A DNA stretch of 64,000 nt from Hyphomicrobium_A sp963817485 (GCA_963817485.1 CAWFOR010000027.1:1-64000); one strand, 5' to 3'; counted from the stretch's first letter, positions 11,248 through 21,221 are shown. Notes: a model not told the origin generated them from the sequence alone. Numbers and translations: made by a program.

Positions 11248-12603
11248 CTACGCCGCACAGGCTATGACCTGGTCCGCCGCACTTTCGCCGGAGCGTACAG
11301 CTCCCTCCATCAGTCCGTGCATCTCGGTCGCGCGTTCTGTGCCGGCCCAGTGAATGCGTCCCGCCGGTTCGCGCAGCGCTGGTCCGAAGTTAGTTAGAAC
11401 GCCCGGGGCAAAGTGGGCGATCATGCCGCCGAGCGACCATTCTTCCGCGGCCCAATCGGTTTCCAGATGCGCCCTTGGCGACAAGGCTTTGGGTCCGTAC
11501 CGCACTGCCAATGCGCGCAGCCAGATGTGGCGTCGTTCTGCAGGGTCGAGAGCGGCCGCCCTGACTGCTTGGGGTCCGAACATGTAACTGCTGAGAATAC
11601 CGGTTTTTGCTGAACGAGGCGATTGATCGAGCGCGACCGGAACGGGCAAGTCAGGAGCGACGCTCATGCCGCTCAGCCCGTCGTTGCGCCAAAACGGCTC
11701 ATCATAGATCGTGATGCCGCGCAGCGCCGATCCGCTCAGCAAGCGACGAAGCAGTTGCGTCTGCGGGGCCGGGAGTGCCGGATCATATTCAATCCGGCTG
11801 GCCAGCAGGGGCGGCGTCGCAACAATGACCCGCTGCGCCTCGACCGTCAGCCGATCGGAGAAAACTTCCACTCCGGCGCTGCTCTGCTTGATCCGCCGAA
11901 CCGGCGACGAAAGGTGCACTGCATCGCCAAGCTTCGCGGCCAGGCGAACAGCGAGCTCCGGAGCTCCGCCGTCGACCAGGTGCGTCTCGGTTATCGTGGA
12001 GTCGACGAAGTATTCGAAGTTCCCGCCACCGCGGGCGAGCACCATTGAACCAAGCAGCGAAACCTCGCTCGGATCGACGCAGAACAGCGTCGTCATCGTC
12101 GTGTTGATCAGTTTTCGCGCCGTGGCTGAAGGCACGTGCCAGCGCGAACCAAACCACGCGCCGAGCGTCTGCGAATCCAGCGCTTCCGCGCCGCTTGCCT
12201 TCCAAGGCTCCTCGATCGGCAGGCGTTTCACCATGCGATCGAGTTGCCAGAACGCGAGACCAAGGCTCAGCAGCGCGAAGAGATCGACTTTCGGATAGCC
12301 TTGGTAGCGCCGGTTCGTACCGTCGATGTGGATGACGGTGTCGCCTCGATCGTACTGCGGATAGACCTCCAGACCGCACTCGCGGCACAGCTCGAACATG
12401 CGATCCTGCCGCTTGCCAAGCCACGTGCCACCCACGGAGACCACGCTGCCATCTGCCGCGGTCCGGTTCCAGACGCGTCCGCCCACGCGATCTCGCGCCT
12501 CGAGCACCGCGACCGATTTTCCGCGATCCCGCAGCCGCCGCGCAGCCGCAAGGCCGGCGAACCCCGCACCGACCACGCAGTAATCAGCGCGTACTCGTTC
12601 CAT
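11248..12603 (-). CDS. Flavin-containing amine oxidase family protein
   Basis: This 451-residue protein has an N-terminal FAD-binding Rossmann motif, CVVGAGFAGLAAARRL, then EARDRVGGRVW, the classic GG-doublet of flavin monoamine oxidases. The C-terminal FAD-binding end, GRIHWAGTERATEMHGLMEG, is also present. The family oxidises primary amines to aldehydes with release of hydrogen peroxide and ammonia. No signal peptide is visible. The next gene upstream on this strand is a RidA protein, a family that removes reactive enamines/imines, which is chemically compatible with an amine oxidase neighbour. The substrate cannot be told from sequence. Confidence 0.85.
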   Translation of the reverse strand: MERVRADYCVVGAGFAGLAAARRLRDRGKSVAVLEARDRVGGRVWNRTAADGSVVSVGGTWLGKRQDRMFELCRECGLEVYPQYDRGDTVIHIDGTNRRYQGYPKVDLFALLSLGLAFWQLDRMVKRLPIEEPWKASGAEALDSQTLGAWFGSRWHVPSATARKLINTTMTTLFCVDPSEVSLLGSMVLARGGGNFEYFVDSTITETHLVDGGAPELAVRLAAKLGDAVHLSSPVRRIKQSSAGVEVFSDRLTVEAQRVIVATPPLLASRIEYDPALPAPQTQLLRRLLSGSALRGITIYDEPFWRNDGLSGMSVAPDLPVPVALDQSPRSAKTGILSSYMFGPQAVRAAALDPAERRHIWLRALAVRYGPKALSPRAHLETDWAAEEWSLGGMIAHFAPGVLTNFGPALREPAGRIHWAGTERATEMHGLMEGAVRSGESAADQVIACAA

Positions 12604-12686
12604 CGTTGCCGAGCCTCCGGGGTGCTATGCCGTTGATTCGCGCACTCCACTAAGAATGATCTGGTCGCGTTGCCAGTCGCGCCGGC

Positions 12687-13161
12687 TCACTTTTTCGCCG
12701 GCGCGTAAAACACGCTGTCGATTTCCACGATGTCATCGTCGAAGAGCCGCTTGACCTCGACCATCGTTCGAGGCGGATACGGCGGCTTGCCCCAGAGCTC
12801 CGCCTGCGCCATGTCCACCATGGGTGCGAACCGGGGCAGATCGCTGACATAGACCGTCAGCCGCACGCAATCGCGCAGGCCGGCGCCCTCCGATTGGGCA
12901 ATCAGCTTGATGTTCAGGAAGGCGCGAAGGATCCTGGCTTGGGGATCCTCCACTAATTTGTTGGTGGCTGGATCGACGCCCTGCATGCCGGCGACAAAGA
13001 TGAAGTCGCCGGCCCTGGCGCCAAGGCTCCAGGTCCCTTTTGCTTTGATGGCCCCGGCGGGATCGAGAGTTCTTGACGCCGTTCGGCGACAGCGACTGAG
13101 CAAGGACGAGGCTCGGGACCAGCGCTAGCGGCCACAAGAACAGGAGGAGGCGCTGCAACAT
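12687..13161 (-). CDS. Exported RidA-family protein, frame-interrupted
   Basis: The frame from ATG 13161 encodes a signal peptide (LLLFLWPLALVPSLVLAQ) plus about ten residues. A +1 change near 13070-13080 then leads into a complete RidA (YjgF/YER057c) domain: IFVAGMQGVDPATNKLV, CVRLTVYVSDL and PPRTMVEVKRL. One extra CG at CTCGATCC on the coding strand would give about 158 continuous residues. Cytoplasmic RidA hydrolyses reactive imines/enamines; the predicted export here is less usual. The conserved Arg of the active site is in PPRTMVEV. It could instead be a broken gene. Confidence 0.75.
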
Positions 13162-13384
13162 TTCGGGACTCCTGCAGCAAGCCTAGCTTTCCACTCCTTA
13201 ATTTAGCGCGCGTCGAGCCAGGAAGCGGTTTGAGCCATTCGTAAAGAACATATGGCTAAATGTATTCAAGATCGCGGCTCCCCACGCATCGGTTGACCGT
13301 CCAACAGTGGATGCAGCGTGCCGACCCTTTGTGATGTTGGGAAACTAACATCTATGCTGGGACGGGAATTTTCCTGGGAGGCCG

Positions 13385-16300
13385 ATGCCCGCGGAAGGAT
13401 CAGACACGGAGCCACGTTTACGGGCGCTCGCAATGAGCGGCATCGCCGTTGCGTTTGTGCTCGCTGCAGGATGGCATTCGTCACAAGCTCAGGCGCAAGA
13501 TGCAGGCGCGAAATTCGATCCGGCGATCAGGCCTGAATTCCACGAGCCCGTAACGCTCGCCAGCAAAGATGGCATCCTGGAGGTTACGCTCACCGCGCAT
13601 CAGGGTCAGGCTCGGTTCGATACCGTCGCGGAGCCGGTCCAGAACCTTCTCGTCTTCGCCTACAAGCTGGCTCGTGGCACCGCGTCAGACGGACAAATTT
13701 CGGGAGACAACTTATATCCCGCGCCGACATTGCAAGTATTTCCGGGCGAGACGCTGATCGTCCATTTCGAGAACGCGCTCGAGAGCCTCACGATCCAGGA
13801 TTTCTTCGATCCGAGGTACTCGGCGAAGGGCGAGGATGCGCCGCTCTATCCCCCGATGATGACCTCGTCGCCGATCAACCTGCACATTCATGGCGTGCAC
13901 ATCAGCCCCAAGGGCAACGCTGACAATGTCATGCTGCACATCCCGCCCGGGATGTCGAACACGTACACGTACCGTATCCCGAAGAACATGCCGCAGGGCG
14001 CCTACTGGTATCATAGTCATCTGCATGGGCTGACGACGCCGCATGTTTACTACGGCCTGGCGGGTCTGCTCGCGATCGGGCGGACCGACGGCAACATTCC
14101 GCTCGTCACAAAGCGCCGTATCCCGATCCGGAACATGGTGCTCCAGTACAACGCTGTCTTCGATCGCGCGGGGGGACAGGCACAGATCAACAATGTGAGT
14201 TGGCCGCAATGGGTCAACACGGTCAAGCCGCCGGAAGGCGATGAGCTGGCAAAGGGCACGTATCGCCCGCTGCTCGCGCCTGTCAATTTCCGGAACTCCA
14301 AGAAAGGAACGAAGTACCCAACGGTTTGGTTCGCCGGGCCGCTGGCGATTGAAAATATGCGCGGACGCTTCGAGTTCATTCCGAGCAACTTGCAGCGCTT
14401 CACGGCTGGGCCGGCAGATTCCGGCGGCGATGTGCCGGACAATCCCTCGCTTCCCGATTATCAGCGCGACGTGCAGTTCACGGTCAACGGTCTCTTCCAA
14501 CCGGTGATCAAGACTAAGCCGGGACAGACCGAGATCTGGGTGCTCGCGAATATGAGCGATATTGCCTATATGAGCGTCCAGCTCGCCGAGACGGCGACGG
14601 GCAGACATCCGAAGATCGCCATCGTCGGCCAAGACGGCAATCCGGCTCCGGCGGTTCACTATCCTCCCTTTGAAGACGGAACGCGGCTCGTCATCCCGCC
14701 CGCCACGCGCTACGCGATCGCGGTGACGATGCCGGCTCGTGGCGACCTTGTGCTGGAAATGCCGCCAACCGGCGCCGGCGCCAGGACGTGGAGTTCGCCC
14801 GGCATTCTCTATACCAACGACGGCACCGACAACCCGCCGGCAACGCTCGGAACCTTGAGCATCCTGCCGTCGGCCGTCAGCTACTTCGACGGGTTCTTCT
14901 TTTTCCCGACGCAAGTGCTGGCGCGTGCAAAGCCGTCCGGCGGCCGCGGTGTCACGATTGCATTCAAAGAGGGACAGCCTCTCGGCGCCTACACCGCCTT
15001 CGAGGACCTCTCCAAGGTCACGCCGGACTTCAAGCGGCAGCTCGTCATCACCGGCGGATTCCTCAACGACCTTGCAAGCACATCCGACCCCAAGGCGTTC
15101 GTCTATGCGTTCGAGGGCACCGCATTTCCCAACGTTCCGCTCCTGCAGCCGCGGCTCGGTTCGGTCGAGGAGTGGAGCTTCATCAACAAGAACAACGACG
15201 AGCATCCGATCCATATCCACGTAAACGACTTCCAGGTCATGAGCTATTTCGATCCCACGACCGGTCTCAAGACCGGGCCCGACATGTGGGGAATAGACAA
15301 TGCCAACGTGCCGGCGCCGACGTTGGGTCCAAATGAGCAAGTGATCCAGACCGGCAACTTGTCGTTACGAAGCAAGTTCGAGGACTACACCGGCCTCTTC
15401 GTGCAGCATTGCCATCGCCTCAATCACGAAGACAACGGCCTCATGACGCTGGTCAACGTGATCCCGGCGGTCTCGTCCTATGCGGTCGCTGTTCCGGGAT
15501 CCGCCGGGCATGCGGCTCAAGTGAAGGTCTATGACGGCAACGGCGACCGGTTGCTCGCCACGGTGACACCGTTTCCAGGCTATGAGGGCAATGTCAGCGT
15601 GGCCATGGGCGACGTTGACGACGACAATGTGCTCGATTTGATCGTCGGCGCGGGGAAGGACCACGCGCCCGACGTGGTCGCTTATTCCGGGAAGGCGGTT
15701 AGCGGCAAAGGCGTTTTCGAGACGGAGCTCGCACGGTTCGCCGCATTCGATCCAACCACCCGCGCGGGCGTCAACGTTACGTCGACGCAGATCGACGGAA
15801 CGACCGCCGACAACATCATTGTAGGCTCGGGCCCGGGCATCCCAAGCGAGGTTAAGGTCTTCAGCACGGAGCTTCCGGCGGCGGGCTCGGCGCCGGCGCT
15901 CTTTGCGACCTTCAGCCCCTACCCAAACGATCTCTCGGGCGTGACCTTGGCTTCGGGCTTTGTCGACTTCGCCTCGGGCCGCAACAGCATCGTCACTGCC
16001 CCGGGACCCGGCGCCCCGACGCAAGTGAAGGTCTTCAGCTTCTCGCTAATGACTCCGCTCCGTAAGCCCACCGCCAGCAGCGCGGCGAACAATAAATGTC
16101 CTGGCCCCAAGGAGCAGGCAATTACCTCCGCATTCATGCCGTTTGGCCTCGGCTACCGAGACGGCGTCTCCTTGGCAACCGGATGGGTTACCGGAGCTGA
16201 GGGGGGCGCCGAGGCGATCGTCGTCGGCCAGTTGAGTGGTCCCGGCACGGTGAAAATCTACTCGAGCGGCTCCGCCCTGCAGGGTGGCCCAGCGATGTAC

Positions 16301-16579
16301 TTGGAAAGCTTTATGGCGCACAGCCCCAGCGTGCGCTTTACCGAGGCCGCCAGCTTCGTCCCATTCGGCGGGGAGACCGGAGTGAAGGTGGCCACGACCA
16401 GCACGACGGTCGGGGCAGACCTCCTCGTCAGCGGCGTCTCGCAGCAAGACCGAACCGTGCAGGTTCGCAAATACCAGTTGTTAAGTCCAAGTGCCGAGGC
16501 TCGCATGCTGGATGTGAAGCAACTCGGCCAGGTCAGCTCCGATGCGGGTTCTGATCCGAGTGTCCTGGGCGGAGATTAG
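13385..16579 (+). CDS. Multicopper oxidase with C-terminal FG-GAP/VCBS-like repeat domain
   Basis: This 1,064-residue protein has GGGAGG 5 bases or so before the ATG. The signal region is at about residues 17-38. The copper ligands are in the expected order: NLHIHG, WYHSHLHG, EHPIHIHV and the type 1 motif HCHRLNHEDNGLM. The oxidase ends near residue 700. The remaining 360 residues hold at least three repeats of the type VKVYDGNGD..., MGDVDDDNVLDLIVGAG, resembling FG-GAP/VCBS beta-propeller blades with Asp-rich calcium-like loops. It is inferred to be periplasmic or surface-located and to oxidise phenols or metals using O2. It lies just upstream of a molybdenum hydroxylase set in the same direction. 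Confidence 0.85.
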   Translation: MPAEGSDTEPRLRALAMSGIAVAFVLAAGWHSSQAQAQDAGAKFDPAIRPEFHEPVTLASKDGILEVTLTAHQGQARFDTVAEPVQNLLVFAYKLARGTASDGQISGDNLYPAPTLQVFPGETLIVHFENALESLTIQDFFDPRYSAKGEDAPLYPPMMTSSPINLHIHGVHISPKGNADNVMLHIPPGMSNTYTYRIPKNMPQGAYWYHSHLHGLTTPHVYYGLAGLLAIGRTDGNIPLVTKRRIPIRNMVLQYNAVFDRAGGQAQINNVSWPQWVNTVKPPEGDELAKGTYRPLLAPVNFRNSKKGTKYPTVWFAGPLAIENMRGRFEFIPSNLQRFTAGPADSGGDVPDNPSLPDYQRDVQFTVNGLFQPVIKTKPGQTEIWVLANMSDIAYMSVQLAETATGRHPKIAIVGQDGNPAPAVHYPPFEDGTRLVIPPATRYAIAVTMPARGDLVLEMPPTGAGARTWSSPGILYTNDGTDNPPATLGTLSILPSAVSYFDGFFFFPTQVLARAKPSGGRGVTIAFKEGQPLGAYTAFEDLSKVTPDFKRQLVITGGFLNDLASTSDPKAFVYAFEGTAFPNVPLLQPRLGSVEEWSFINKNNDEHPIHIHVNDFQVMSYFDPTTGLKTGPDMWGIDNANVPAPTLGPNEQVIQTGNLSLRSKFEDYTGLFVQHCHRLNHEDNGLMTLVNVIPAVSSYAVAVPGSAGHAAQVKVYDGNGDRLLATVTPFPGYEGNVSVAMGDVDDDNVLDLIVGAGKDHAPDVVAYSGKAVSGKGVFETELARFAAFDPTTRAGVNVTSTQIDGTTADNIIVGSGPGIPSEVKVFSTELPAAGSAPALFATFSPYPNDLSGVTLASGFVDFASGRNSIVTAPGPGAPTQVKVFSFSLMTPLRKPTASSAANNKCPGPKEQAITSAFMPFGLGYRDGVSLATGWVTGAEGGAEAIVVGQLSGPGTVKIYSSGSALQGGPAMYLESFMAHSPSVRFTEAASFVPFGGETGVKVATTSTTVGADLLVSGVSQQDRTVQVRKYQLLSPSAEARMLDVKQLGQVSSDAGSDPSVLGGD

Positions 16580-16648
16580 AGCCGTCGACGCCGGCTCGCT
16601 TCACCGCCGACGATTGATTTTGAGCAGCTTGCTGATAGGGCCCGTGCC

Positions 16649-17479
16649 TTGAATTTGAACACGATCACCTCGGTCAAGCGTCCCTCCTCGGCTTCCGAGA
16701 TTGGAGAGTGGCGCGCCGGTTACGCTTGGCTCGCGGGCGGAACATGGCTGTTCTCGACGCCGCAAGTTCACACCGACACTCTGATCGATCTCCAGTCGCT
16801 CCGTTGGCCGCCTCTGCAGGTCTCCCCCGACGGCCTTAATATCGCCGCGACGTGCACGCTGGCGCAACTGACCCACTTCAATGCCCCGGCGAACTGGAAG
16901 GCCGCACCTCTATTCAGGATGTGCTGCGAAGCGTTGCTGGCATCGTTCAAGGTCTGGAATGCTGCGACGGTCGGCGGCAACATCTGCATGTCATTGCCGG
17001 CGGGCTCGTTGATTTCACTGACCACGGCGTTGGAGGGTGTCTATACGCTGTGGCCCCGGGACGCCGAGCCGCGCAAAGTTGCCGCGATCGATTTCGTGAC
17101 CGGCAACCACCAGAACGTGTTGCGGCCCGGTGAGCTGCTCCGCAGCATCCATCTCCCGGCGAAGGCGCTTTGCAAGCGCTTCGCGTTCCGCCGAGCCTCG
17201 CTTACCCATTTGGGGCGCTCGGCGATCATCGTCATCGGCACACAAGGCCCCGGCGCCTGCGATCTCGTCCTCACCGTCACGGCGGCGACGGTGAGACCTG
17301 TGCAGCTTCATTTCGACCGCGTTCCCAGCACGAGCGCCATGCGCGAGGTGCTCGATGCCGCGATCCCCGAGGCGGATTACTTCGACGACGTGCACGGGGC
17401 CGCCCACTACAAGCGCCATCTCACCTACTACTTCGCCGAGCAGATCCGCGCCGAGCTCGGGCAAGGAGCGGAGGGATGA
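16649..17479 (+). CDS. FAD-binding subunit of a xanthine dehydrogenase-family hydroxylase (CoxM-like)
   Basis: About 276 residues. It has the family FAD motifs YAWLAGGTWLF (about 26-36) and ATVGGNICMSLPAG (about 109-122), and the C-terminal CO-dehydrogenase flavoprotein domain (RFAFRRASLTHLGRSA). It carries electrons between the iron-sulfur centres and the final acceptor. The next gene starts inside its stop codon (ATGA, 17476), so the two are translationally coupled. The start is uncertain: TTG 16649 is the first option and no ATG is nearby. The substrate of the complex is unknown. Confidence 0.8.
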   Translation: MNLNTITSVKRPSSASEIGEWRAGYAWLAGGTWLFSTPQVHTDTLIDLQSLRWPPLQVSPDGLNIAATCTLAQLTHFNAPANWKAAPLFRMCCEALLASFKVWNAATVGGNICMSLPAGSLISLTTALEGVYTLWPRDAEPRKVAAIDFVTGNHQNVLRPGELLRSIHLPAKALCKRFAFRRASLTHLGRSAIIVIGTQGPGACDLVLTVTAATVRPVQLHFDRVPSTSAMREVLDAAIPEADYFDDVHGAAHYKRHLTYYFAEQIRAELGQGAEG

Positions 17480-20208
17480 ACTACTCCATCAATGGCAAAA
17501 CAATCTCGGCCGAGCCGGCCCCTGGCCAGTGCCTGCGCACCTTTCTGCGCGACCAGGGATGCTTCGGCGTCAAGAAAGGTTGCGATGCGGGCGACTGCGG
17601 GGCCTGCACAGTTTGGCTCGATGGCACGCCGTTCCACAGTTGCCTGATGCCCGCATTTCGCGCCGCCGGGCGCGCAATCACAACGATCGAAGGGCTCGAG
17701 AAAGACGGCCGGCTGCATCCGATGCAGCAGGCATTTCTCGATGCGCAAGCGTTTCAGTGCGGGTTCTGTACCGCCGGCATGATCATGACGGCCGCGACCT
17801 TCGACGAGCAGGCGCTCGCGAACCTGCCGCGCATGCTCAAGGGTAACCTCTGCCGTTGCACGGGCTATCAAAGCATCGACGACGCCCTGCACGGGATCAA
17901 GTCCGTCGAAGAGGACATCGCAGGGCAGGCGTGTGGAGCGAGCCTGAAAAGTCCGTTCGCCGAGGCGATCGTAACGGGCCAGGCGCACTACACGCTCGAT
18001 CTGCCGCCGATGGAGGGCATGCTGCATCTCAAGGTGCTGCGCTCGCCGCATCCCCATGCGCGCATCAAGTCCATCAAGCGGGATACGGCGGCGGCGGTTC
18101 CCGGCGTTGCCGGCATATTCACTTGGGAGGACGTTCCGCGCCGGCTCTACAGCACGGCGACGCATGAGGATCACCTCGTCGATCCCGACGATACCTACAT
18201 TCTCGACAATGTCGTCCGTTTCGTCGGGCAACGCGTTGCAGCCGTTGTGGCTGAAACCGAGGGCGCCGCGGAAGAAGCGTGCCGGCTGCTCGAGGTCGAT
18301 TACGAGCTTCTTCCCGCGGTATTCGATGCGGAGGCGGCCATGGCGCCCGGGGCGCCGGTCCTCCACGATAGGAGCATCGCGTTTCACGACAACATCTATG
18401 TCGACATCCACGGCGAGCTCGGCAGCGTCGAGGAGGGCTTCGAAGAGGCCGACGTCATCCACGAGAAGACCTACTCGACCTCGCGCGTGCAGCACGTGCA
18501 TCTGGAGACGCACGGCTCGGTCGCCTGGAGGGGTGACGATCATCGGCTGCACGTGCGCACCAGCTCGCAGGCACCCTTCATCGCCAAGCAGAAGCTCTGC
18601 TATTTGTTCGGGCTCTTCGATCGCGACGTGCATGTGTTCACGGAACGCATCGGCGGCGGGTTCGGCGGCAAGCAGGAGATGATTTCCGAGGATCTGTGCA
18701 CGCTGGCGGCGCTGAGGACCGGGCGCCCGGTCATGTGGGAGTTCACCCGCGAGGAACAGTTCGTCGGCGCCACCACGCGTCATCCCATGACCACCCACGT
18801 GAAGCTTGGTGCAAAGCGCGATGGTACCCTGACCGCAATCCAAGTGCGTGTGGTGTCCAACACCGGTGCCTATGGTGGCCACGGAGGCGAGACGCTTGCA
18901 GCCGCGCTCGGCAGCCCGATCGCCGCCTATCGCTGCATCAACAAGAAGGCCGATGGCTACGCCGTTTATACCAACATGGTTCCCGCGGGCGGGTTTCGCG
19001 GATACGGCGCCTCGCAGACGACCTTCGCCATCGAATGCGCGATGGACGATCTCGCAAGGTCGCTGGGCGTGAGCCCGTTCGAGATCCGGCGCAAGAACAT
19101 GATCCGGGAGACCGACCGGATCGAGTCGATTTGGAAGGATCCTTCCGACGTGGTGTTCGGCAGCTTCGGGATCAACCAATGTCTGGATCTCGTCGAAAAG
19201 GCGCTCGCGAGCGGCCGGGGCTTGTCCAAGCCCGAAGGCGACGATTGGGTCGAGGGGACTGGCGTCGCACTCTCCATGCTGGAATCCGGGCCTCCCACAG
19301 AGCACCGCTCAGGCGCCGAGATGCGGTTGTTGGCCGACGGCAGCTACCACCTTGCCGTAGGTTCCACGGAGATGGGCAATGGCTCGACGACCTCCCATTG
19401 CCAGCTCGCAGCCGCCGTGCTCAACACGCGGGCCAACAGGATTGCCATCGTCAACGGCGATACGGACCGCACGCCGTATGACACCGGCACCTTTGCCAGC
19501 ACCGGCACTGTCGTGGCCGGCCAGGCCGTCGAGAAGACAGCGGCTGCGTTGCGCGACGTCCTCATTGACTTCGCGAGCCGCACGTTCGGCCGCGAGCCGG
19601 CCGACTGCTGTTTGCAGGACGACTCGATCATATGCGCGAACCGGAAAATTCCGCTCGCCGAATTGCATGCCGCCGGCGCCAAGGTGGGTGATCGTTTCGA
19701 GGTCCGGCGAAAGGCTTATCTGTCACCTCGCACGGTCGGCTTCAATGTCCAGGGTGTCCGCGTCGCTGTTCATCGCGTCACGGGTGAGGTCGCCATATTG
19801 CAGAGCGTACACGCCGCAGATATCGGCAAGCTGATAAATCCCATGCAGTGCCGCGGGCAGATCGACGGTGCGATCGCCATGGGTTTCGGCTGGGCGCTCT
19901 ACGAGAAGATGGTCTACGACGGCAACGGGACCATGGTGAACCCGGCGCTGCGCGACTATCGCATTCCCACCTTCGCAGACGTTCCGCGCAGCGAGATTTA
20001 TTTTGCTGACACGTACGACAGCGTGGGACCGCTGGGAGCGAAGGCCCAGGGCGAGTGCGCGATCAACGCCGTGGCGCCAGCGATCGCCAACGCTGTCGCC
20101 GATGCGACCGGCGTGCGCTTCACCGACCTGCCTCTGACTCCGGATCGGATCTTCGAGCGGCTCGGTCGCCGGCATGACCGGGCTTCGAAGCTCTCGCGGC
20201 AAGGATAA
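17476..20208 (+). CDS. Fused 2Fe-2S and molybdopterin subunit of a xanthine dehydrogenase-family hydroxylase
   Basis: This protein is 910 residues long. The first about 150 are a CoxS-type domain with two 2Fe-2S motifs (CDAGDCGAC and CGFC...CRCTGYQ). The rest is the molybdopterin-binding large subunit, with RIGGGFGGKQE, AGGFRGYGASQ and, near the end, PLGAKAQGECAINAVAPA including the glutamate expected to act as base. In most relatives the small and large subunits are separate genes; here they are one chain. It overlaps the FAD gene by 4 bases. The complex would hydroxylate an aldehyde or aromatic/heterocyclic substrate using water. No maturation factor (XdhC) is nearby. Confidence 0.9.
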   Translation: MNYSINGKTISAEPAPGQCLRTFLRDQGCFGVKKGCDAGDCGACTVWLDGTPFHSCLMPAFRAAGRAITTIEGLEKDGRLHPMQQAFLDAQAFQCGFCTAGMIMTAATFDEQALANLPRMLKGNLCRCTGYQSIDDALHGIKSVEEDIAGQACGASLKSPFAEAIVTGQAHYTLDLPPMEGMLHLKVLRSPHPHARIKSIKRDTAAAVPGVAGIFTWEDVPRRLYSTATHEDHLVDPDDTYILDNVVRFVGQRVAAVVAETEGAAEEACRLLEVDYELLPAVFDAEAAMAPGAPVLHDRSIAFHDNIYVDIHGELGSVEEGFEEADVIHEKTYSTSRVQHVHLETHGSVAWRGDDHRLHVRTSSQAPFIAKQKLCYLFGLFDRDVHVFTERIGGGFGGKQEMISEDLCTLAALRTGRPVMWEFTREEQFVGATTRHPMTTHVKLGAKRDGTLTAIQVRVVSNTGAYGGHGGETLAAALGSPIAAYRCINKKADGYAVYTNMVPAGGFRGYGASQTTFAIECAMDDLARSLGVSPFEIRRKNMIRETDRIESIWKDPSDVVFGSFGINQCLDLVEKALASGRGLSKPEGDDWVEGTGVALSMLESGPPTEHRSGAEMRLLADGSYHLAVGSTEMGNGSTTSHCQLAAAVLNTRANRIAIVNGDTDRTPYDTGTFASTGTVVAGQAVEKTAAALRDVLIDFASRTFGREPADCCLQDDSIICANRKIPLAELHAAGAKVGDRFEVRRKAYLSPRTVGFNVQGVRVAVHRVTGEVAILQSVHAADIGKLINPMQCRGQIDGAIAMGFGWALYEKMVYDGNGTMVNPALRDYRIPTFADVPRSEIYFADTYDSVGPLGAKAQGECAINAVAPAIANAVADATGVRFTDLPLTPDRIFERLGRRHDRASKLSRQG

Positions 20209-20211
20209 CCT

Positions 20212-21184
20212 ATGACGTCGGCTTCCAACGCAGCGCAGCCATCGACAGCGGGCGTGACCATCGTCACCCAGACCCGCGTCGCACAGGATATGGCCGAGGC
20301 ATTCGCAAGCTGGCAGCGGGATGTGAGCGCGATCGTCGCCGCGCAGCCCGGTTTCATCGAGCAGACGATCCTGCCGCCAAACCCGCCGACCCAGCTGGAC
20401 TGGGTGATCTTGCAGCGGTTTGCGAGGAGCGAAAACGCCGTAGCTTGGCTCCGTTCGGATGAGAGGGCACGCCTCGTGGCGCAAGCCCAGCCGCTGCTCG
20501 TCGGGCAGGACGACGTGCATCTGCTCAATGAAAAAGAGACTGGAGTGCTCCCCGCTCCCGCTTCCGCCGTGATCTCGACGCGCATCAGGCCGGGCCAAGA
20601 AAATGCCTACCGCGAGTGGGAGCGCCGCATCGCTGCCGCCCAGGCACGCGCACCCGGATTTCAGGGCTACAGGTTCGAACCGCCGGTTGCGGGCGTTCAG
20701 GACGATTGGCTGGCGATCCTCCGGTTCGATTCAGAAGCGAACCTGCAGGCATGGCTCGCCTCGTCGGAGCGCGAGAAGCTTCTGGAGGAAGCCGGCGCCT
20801 TCACCGAAGAATATCACGCGCGGATCGTTCACACGGGCTTCGACCAGTGGTTTCAGGTCGGCAATCCCGAGAGTTCCATCGGCACCGGCCTGGAAGCAGA
20901 ACATGGTCGTGCTGATGATACTTTTCCCCGTGGTCGTTCTTTTCAATCTGCTGGTGCAAACGCCTCTGCTAATTCAGCACTGGAAATTCCCACCCTTGGT
21001 CGCTCTGTTTATCGGCAACGCGGTGAGTGTGACCTTGTTGAGTTTGATCGTGCCGTGGGCAAGCCGCCGCCTCGATTGGTGGCTACGCGCTGCGGGCAAC
21101 GAGCCCAAGATTGAGTTGAGCGGAGCGGCACTGGTCGTCGGCATATATGCCCTGTGCCTCCTCGTCTTTTGGCAGACCGCATGA
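20212..21184 (+). CDS. Double antibiotic-biosynthesis-monooxygenase-fold protein with membrane tail, frame-interrupted
   Basis: It starts 3 bases after the hydroxylase gene. The first about 225 residues contain two ABM-type ferredoxin-like halves (QPGFIEQTILPP...LDWVILQRF and APGFQGYRF...DWLAILRF). The frame then shifts +1 near 20895-20905, and the next frame gives WKQNMVVLMILFPVVVLF and two or three further membrane helices to 21184. An ABM domain followed by WKQNM and helices is a known architecture, so the break is probably artificial; adding GC at ACCGGCCTGG restores about 324 residues. The role is unknown; the position suggests it accompanies the molybdenum hydroxylase. Confidence 0.7.
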
Positions 21185-21221
21185 TCTAGGCTCTCCGCGC
21201 GCGCGGGATCGACTGCCAGCC

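Noticed and set aside
16580..16620. Hairpin after the multicopper oxidase as terminator
   Set aside because: The stem GAGCCG/CGGCTC is short, and no T-run follows.
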